A program made the position numbers and the translations under genes. A stretch of DNA of 9,531 nucleotides from Bacteroidia bacterium (GTDB lineage: Bacteria; Bacteroidota; Bacteroidia; Flavobacteriales; Flavobacteriaceae): positions 1 through 9,531 of the forward strand of contig JAUIAA010000055.1 in NCBI GenBank assembly GCA_030425715.1. Reading direction: 5' to 3'. This document shows, in pieces, positions 6,457 through 9,531 of this stretch (position 1 is its first letter; each line of letters starts with the position of its first letter). The notes below the pieces were generated by a model. It was given only the letters and a program-made list of their open reading frames with translations, was not told the DNA's origin and ran no database searches.

Positions 6457-7149
6457 CTAAAACTGGGAAATTATATCCTTTATTTTATCTTCATCCACTA
6501 CCATGAATTCACCCATAGATAAACCAATTGGTTTTTGGCTTGATTTTCTTGCGGTAAAGTGTAGGTTATCTATTCCGCTTAAAGCGATTTTTTTAGCATT
6601 TTTTGCATTTACACCACTTCCTGCCATGATTTGAATTTGCGAACCATATTCTTTTTGCAATTCAGTAATTATCGCCAAACCTTCTTCGGCATTGGCATGT
6701 AACCCAGAAGTTAGCAACCTATCAAAGCCAAATTCTATAATGGTTTGCATGGCATTGTGGTAATCTTTAACAAAATCAAATGCCCGGTGAAAAGTTACTT
6801 CTAGTCCTAAACTTTTTGAGTGCTCTACTAATTCTTTATTTAATGGAGAAACTAAATTATCATTTGTCAAAATGCCAAAAACAACCCCTTTGGCACCTGC
6901 TTCATTAGACTTTAAAATATCTATTTTCATCAACTCCACATCCTCTTCATTGTAACAAAAATCACCTTCCTTATGGCGTATCATTACGTGTACTTCAACT
7001 TCAGATTTTGTTGCACATTCTTTTATCAACCCGTAATTAGGTGTAAGCCCTCCAACAGAAAGTGCAGAGCAGAGTTCAATTCGTTTCGCACCAAGTTGAT
7101 GGGCTACCATTGCCCCTTTAACAGAATCTGTACAAATTTCAAAATGCAT
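6457..7149 (-). CDS. cutC: CutC family protein
   Basis: The 230-residue TIM-barrel protein matches CutC along its length: FEICTDSVKGA (3-13), GAKRIELCSALSVGGLTPNYG (20-40), VEVHVMIRHKEGDFCYNEED (51-70), KGVVFGIL (87-94), TFHRAFD (119-125), DRLLTSG (143-149) and IMAGSGVNAKN (174-184). It is cytoplasmic, with no signal or membrane segment. The family was named for copper homeostasis in E. coli, but that assignment has been questioned and the biochemical reaction is unsettled. Its conserved His, Cys and Glu residues line a barrel that looks enzymatic. It often lies near glycan-use genes in Bacteroidetes, as far as I recall, and here its 3' end meets a sugar transporter. The ATG (7147-7149) overlaps the stop of the upstream TPR-like gene by one base (TAATG), so translation of the two is probably coupled. 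Confidence 0.95.
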   Translation of the reverse strand: MHFEICTDSVKGAMVAHQLGAKRIELCSALSVGGLTPNYGLIKECATKSEVEVHVMIRHKEGDFCYNEEDVELMKIDILKSNEAGAKGVVFGILTNDNLVSPLNKELVEHSKSLGLEVTFHRAFDFVKDYHNAMQTIIEFGFDRLLTSGLHANAEEGLAIITELQKEYGSQIQIMAGSGVNAKNAKKIALSGIDNLHFTARKSSQKPIGLSMGEFMVVDEDKIKDIISQF

Positions 7150-7664
7150 TATATTTTTTTCATTTGTTGTTTTACCATCTTAATTTGGTCATTCAACATA
7201 CCGTGCTTATCTAATTTTTTTGCTTCGGCAATTAAATTAGTAGCCTCTCTTTTTCTTCTTTTGGTAAGTGCAATTCCAGCCAATTGTAATTTGGCCATGG
7301 CTTTATCATGATTCATTGCTAAGCCCAATTGTAATGCTCTTTTAAAAAATTTTTCTGCCTGCGTTAAATTGGTTTGAGAAATCATTATTCCTCTTAAAAA
7401 GTTGTAGTAGCCCTCTTGTTTTTTGGTCAATGATGCCGCAGGATTTTTAATTTTATCCAACAATTTTGTGCCTCCTACAAAATCTTGTTTTCGCAACTTT
7501 AAAAAAGCCAACAATAAAATTTCATTCTTAAAGTATAAAAACACAAAAATTCCTGCTAAAAGTAAGATGGAAATTCCATTTAAAATATGCCCTTTGGTAA
7601 ATTCAAAAACTGCCCAAACGGCAATTAAAACTGCTATTATTAACTTGATATTTTTATTAAACAT
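7149..7664 (-). CDS. Small membrane protein with a TPR-like cytoplasmic domain
   Basis: A protein of 171 residues with two predicted N-terminal membrane helices (about 7-22 and 28-45) joined by a very short loop, so both ends would face the same side. A basic helical domain follows. YYNFLRGIMISQTNLTQAEKFFKRALQLGL (86-115) fits one tetratricopeptide-like repeat, and a second helical pair rich in Lys and Arg (KAMAKLQLAGIALTKRRKREATNLIAEAKKL) completes the domain. I recognise no enzyme motif. TPR domains usually bind partner proteins, so a scaffold or assembly role is possible but unproven. It has its own predicted -7 element and is joined to cutC by a stop-start overlap, so the two genes are transcribed and probably regulated together. 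Its link to CutC function is unknown. Confidence 0.85.
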   Translation of the reverse strand: MFNKNIKLIIAVLIAVWAVFEFTKGHILNGISILLLAGIFVFLYFKNEILLLAFLKLRKQDFVGGTKLLDKIKNPAASLTKKQEGYYNFLRGIMISQTNLTQAEKFFKRALQLGLAMNHDKAMAKLQLAGIALTKRRKREATNLIAEAKKLDKHGMLNDQIKMVKQQMKKI

Positions 7665-7684
7665 GCTTTAAATTTTAATTTTGG

Positions 7685-7692
7685 CAAAGTTA
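7685..7692 (-). promoter_or_regulatory. Predicted -7 promoter element (TAACTTTG) for the TPR-like/cutC operon
   Basis: The minus strand reads TAACTTTGCC, a perfect TAnnTTTG element and the same 8-mer as before ferritin. Transcription would start around 7680, leaving a leader of about 16 bases before ATG 7662-7664. No good -33 TTTG is seen near the expected place. The norC operator centre lies about 104 bases upstream of this start, probably too far to act on it directly. Confidence 0.45.
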
Positions 7693-7773
7693 CATTTTTT
7701 GAAACTTTAACCGTGGATTTTTGACATTTTATACGGCTCTTTTTTCTTATAAAAAATTTAACATTTTTTTTAG

Positions 7774-7795
7774 TTTTATGATATAAGTCATAAAA
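7774..7795. promoter_or_regulatory. Predicted Crp/Fnr-family operator upstream of norCB
   Basis: TTTTATGA (7774-7781) and TCATAAAA (7788-7795) are perfect inverted repeats separated by six bases. The inner part, TATGA-N6-TCATA, has the exact half-site length and spacing of Crp/Fnr sites (TGTGA-N6-TCACA) with one changed pair per arm. Its centre, 7784.5, is about 41.5 bp before the start site predicted from the -7 box at 7814-7821, as expected for a class II activator. Its right arm occupies the place where a -33 box would sit. Nitrite- or NO-responsive Crp/Fnr members (DNR, NnrR, HcpR) control nor genes in other bacteria; which member acts here is unknown. Confidence 0.68.
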
Positions 7796-7813
7796 AACAT
7801 AAGCCTATTGACT

Positions 7814-7821
7814 TATTTTTG
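7814..7821 (+). promoter_or_regulatory. Predicted -7 promoter element (TATTTTTG) for norCB
   Basis: TATTTTTG is a perfect TAnnTTTG match. With the usual 5-6 bases to the start site, transcription would begin near 7826 and give a leader of about 51 bases before the norC ATG at 7877. No -33 TTTG is present upstream; the operator arm lies there instead, which fits an activator-dependent promoter. Confidence 0.58.
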
Positions 7822-7876
7822 CTCTATTAAAGGATACAAATGTCTTTTATTGTGTAATAATTTAAAATTAAACAAG

Positions 7877-8314
7877 ATGTTATCAAAAAAGCAAGCAAGA
7901 GCTTTTTTCCTTGGAGGTACATTAGTAACGTTTTTAATCTTTATCGGCTTAACGGTCTACTCAATGAGCAAAGATCAAACCAATGAAGAGAATATAACCG
8001 AAGCTGTAGTAAGAGGAAAAGATCTCTGGGAAAAAAACAATTGCATGGGCTGTCATACTTTACTTGGGGAAGGAGCTTATTATGCACCAGAACTTACAAA
8101 GGTGATTGAACGAAGAGGGGAAGGCTATATCAAGGCTGTATTGATGACCCCAGTTTCTTGGCAACCCAATGGACGAAAAATGGTTGCCTATGGAATGACA
8201 GAAGAAGAGGCTAATGATATGGTTGATTTTTTTAAATGGATAGGTGAAATTGACCTAAACGGATTTGATAAAATTGTTTCTCCATTAGCAAAAGAAAAAC
8301 AATTAACTAAATAA
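7877..8314 (+). CDS. norC: Nitric oxide reductase subunit C (membrane-bound cytochrome c)
   Basis: ATG 7877 gives 145 residues. A single N-terminal membrane anchor (about 9-29) is followed by a c-type cytochrome domain with the heme motif CMGCH (Cys56, Cys59, His60) in the context DLWEKNNCMGCHTLLGEGAYYAPEL, typical of NorC. Met102 in GRKMVAYGMTEEE is the likely sixth heme ligand. NorC takes electrons from a soluble c-type cytochrome or similar donor and passes them to NorB, facing the periplasm. The length matches the family. An upstream in-frame TTG at 7808 would start inside the predicted promoter and add a non-hydrophobic, Cys-containing leader, so it was rejected. norB begins 11 bases after the stop, so the two form an operon, probably under a Crp/Fnr-type activator. 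Confidence 0.95.
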   Translation: MLSKKQARAFFLGGTLVTFLIFIGLTVYSMSKDQTNEENITEAVVRGKDLWEKNNCMGCHTLLGEGAYYAPELTKVIERRGEGYIKAVLMTPVSWQPNGRKMVAYGMTEEEANDMVDFFKWIGEIDLNGFDKIVSPLAKEKQLTK

Positions 8315-8325
8315 TACGAAAAACG

Positions 8326-9531
8326 ATGAAATATAAATCACAAAAAGTAGCGTTCTGGTTTTTTGCACTTTCGATGCTATTGTTAACCTTACAAATTACC
8401 TATGGCTTTATAATGGGTTTTGCCAGAATAGGATTTGATAATTTACATGAATTTATCCCCTTTAATACGGCAAGAGCAGTACACACCAATTTATTGGTGG
8501 TTTGGCTTTTATCCGGATTTATGGGTGCGGCATATTATATTATTCCAGAAGAAGCTCAACATGAACTAGTGAGTGTTAAACTTGCCTATGTACAACTTAT
8601 AAGTTTAGCAGTAGTTGGAGTTATTGCAATAGTTGGATATCATTTTAATTACTGGGAAGGTAGAAAGTTTTTAGAGATTCCTAGACCTTTAGATTACTTA
8701 GTTGTTGTAAATGTGCTATTGTTTTTAGGGCTCATTCTGACAACCCTATATAAAGGTAAGAGGAGAACTACAACCGCATTAGTGCTTTCTATGGGATTAT
8801 TGTTTGCAGCCCTATTATACCTTCCTGGGATGCTACCATTCGATAGCCAAGTAACCGATTCATTTTTTAGATGGTGGGTAGTTCACTTGTGGGTTGAAGG
8901 TGTTTGGGAATTAATTATGGGAGGTATTTTATCATTCCTATTAATTAAGCTTACTGGTGTAGATAGAGAGGTTATTGAAAAATGGTTGTATGTAATTGTT
9001 GGACTTACTTTCTTATCTGGAATATTAGGAACCGGACACCATTATTATTATATAGGTGTAAACAAAATTTGGTTAATTGTAGGGGGTATATTCTCTGCAC
9101 TTGAACCGTTGGCATTTTTAGCAATGGCATTATTCGCCGTAAACATGTATAGAAAAGGTGAGAAAAAACACCCCAATAAATTGGCTTTATACTGGACATT
9201 AGGTGCAGCTATTGTATCTTTTATTGGTGCTGGTCTATTAGGGTTTGCTCATACCTTACCACAAACCAATTTATACACCCATGGTACCTTGGTAACAGCA
9301 CTGCACGGTCACTTGGCATTTTGGGGTGCTTATGCTATGATAGTTTTGGCAATAATCAGCTACAGCTTACCAAACATTACTGGCAGAAAACTATATGAGA
9401 GTAGTTACGGTAGGGCTGCATTCTGGCTATCTAATATTGGTATGATTGGTATGACAGTTGCCTTTGGTGTTGCTGGTGTAGCTCAAGTTTATTTAGAAAG
9501 AAAATTTGGTATGGAATTTATGCAAGTACAA
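8326..9531 (+). CDS. norB: Nitric oxide reductase subunit B (large subunit), 3' end outside the window
   Basis: From ATG 8326 the frame stays open for 402 codons to the window edge; the family is usually about 450-470 long, so roughly 50 residues are missing. NorB is the heme-copper-oxidase-superfamily subunit that reduces two NO to N2O at a heme b3/FeB centre in the membrane. The ligands are visible: His53 (heme b, ARAVHTNLLVVWLLSGFMGA), His187, His238 and His239 (FeB; VHLWVEGVWE and GTGHHYYYIG), Glu191 and Glu260 (active-site glutamates), His327 (heme b3) and His329 (heme b) in LHGHLAFWGAY. All those from His187 onward are exactly 20 lower than the Pseudomonas aeruginosa numbers. With norC adjacent, this is the cytochrome c-type enzyme (cNOR), not the quinol type. 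It may serve NO detoxification or denitrification. Confidence 0.96.
   Translation, partial: MKYKSQKVAFWFFALSMLLLTLQITYGFIMGFARIGFDNLHEFIPFNTARAVHTNLLVVWLLSGFMGAAYYIIPEEAQHELVSVKLAYVQLISLAVVGVIAIVGYHFNYWEGRKFLEIPRPLDYLVVVNVLLFLGLILTTLYKGKRRTTTALVLSMGLLFAALLYLPGMLPFDSQVTDSFFRWWVVHLWVEGVWELIMGGILSFLLIKLTGVDREVIEKWLYVIVGLTFLSGILGTGHHYYYIGVNKIWLIVGGIFSALEPLAFLAMALFAVNMYRKGEKKHPNKLALYWTLGAAIVSFIGAGLLGFAHTLPQTNLYTHGTLVTALHGHLAFWGAYAMIVLAIISYSLPNITGRKLYESSYGRAAFWLSNIGMIGMTVAFGVAGVAQVYLERKFGMEFMQVQ

Noticed and set aside
6449..6464. Imperfect 16-bp palindrome at the cutC/transporter junction as a bidirectional terminator
   Set aside because: One mismatched pair, AT-rich arms, almost no loop and no T tract on either side; too weak to call.
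7750..7768. T-rich/A-rich hairpin-like stretch in the cutC-norC intergenic region
   Set aside because: Only A/T pairs without a stable GC stem; expected by chance in this composition.
7808..7876. TTG-initiated N-terminal extension of norC
   Set aside because: It starts before the predicted -7 box and transcription start and is not conserved-looking; ATG 7877 gives a normal NorC N-terminus.
9005..9199. Short open frame antisense to norB
   Set aside because: It lies wholly inside well-conserved NorB sequence, has no recognisable domain and no promoter-like element.

Overview
The window looks like an ordinary chromosomal segment of a Flavobacteriia/Bacteroidetes bacterium. It is AT-rich, start codons lack Shine-Dalgarno sequences, and several genes are preceded by the Bacteroidetes -7 promoter element TAnnTTTG. 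The gene set is also typical of the group: Bacteroidetes-type DapA, BamD lipoprotein, Rpb6-like RNA polymerase omega and a FucP-family sugar transporter.

Left block, minus strand (3315 to 1): a DUF6913-like protein, dapA (lysine/peptidoglycan precursor synthesis), a ferritin, bamD (outer-membrane protein assembly) and rpoZ (RNA polymerase omega). This is a housekeeping cluster. rpoZ should end after about 105 codons, but here it runs without a stop to the window edge and turns in frame into a piece of TatD nuclease (E-I-G-I-D-L-Y-W-D-K). The switch falls at a short stretch, VKEWLD, that both families appear to share. This is the most anomalous point of the window: either a real rearrangement or an assembly/amplification chimera.

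Middle block, plus strand (3353 to 6455): a 5'-nucleotidase split into two genes in swapped order. The C-terminal substrate-binding domain comes first as a Sec lipoprotein, followed one base later by the catalytic metallophosphatase with a twin-arginine signal. Next is a 12-TM FucP/GluP-type sugar:proton symporter that starts at TTG. It converges with a minus-strand pair (7664 to 6457): a small membrane protein with a TPR-like segment and cutC, which are translationally coupled.

Right block, plus strand (7774 to the edge): norC and the first 402 codons of norB, encoding the cytochrome c-dependent nitric oxide reductase. All heme and FeB ligands expected in this stretch are present. Upstream lies a perfect inverted repeat with Crp/Fnr half-site geometry (TATGA-N6-TCATA), centred about 41.5 bp before the start site predicted from a perfect TAnnTTTG box, as expected for a class II activator site. 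The organism can probably detoxify NO or carry out the NO-reduction step of denitrification under Crp/Fnr-type control.

I see no tRNA, rRNA, CRISPR array, insertion sequence or phage gene. No stretch longer than 300 bases lacks a gene; the longest non-coding stretch is 7665-7876.
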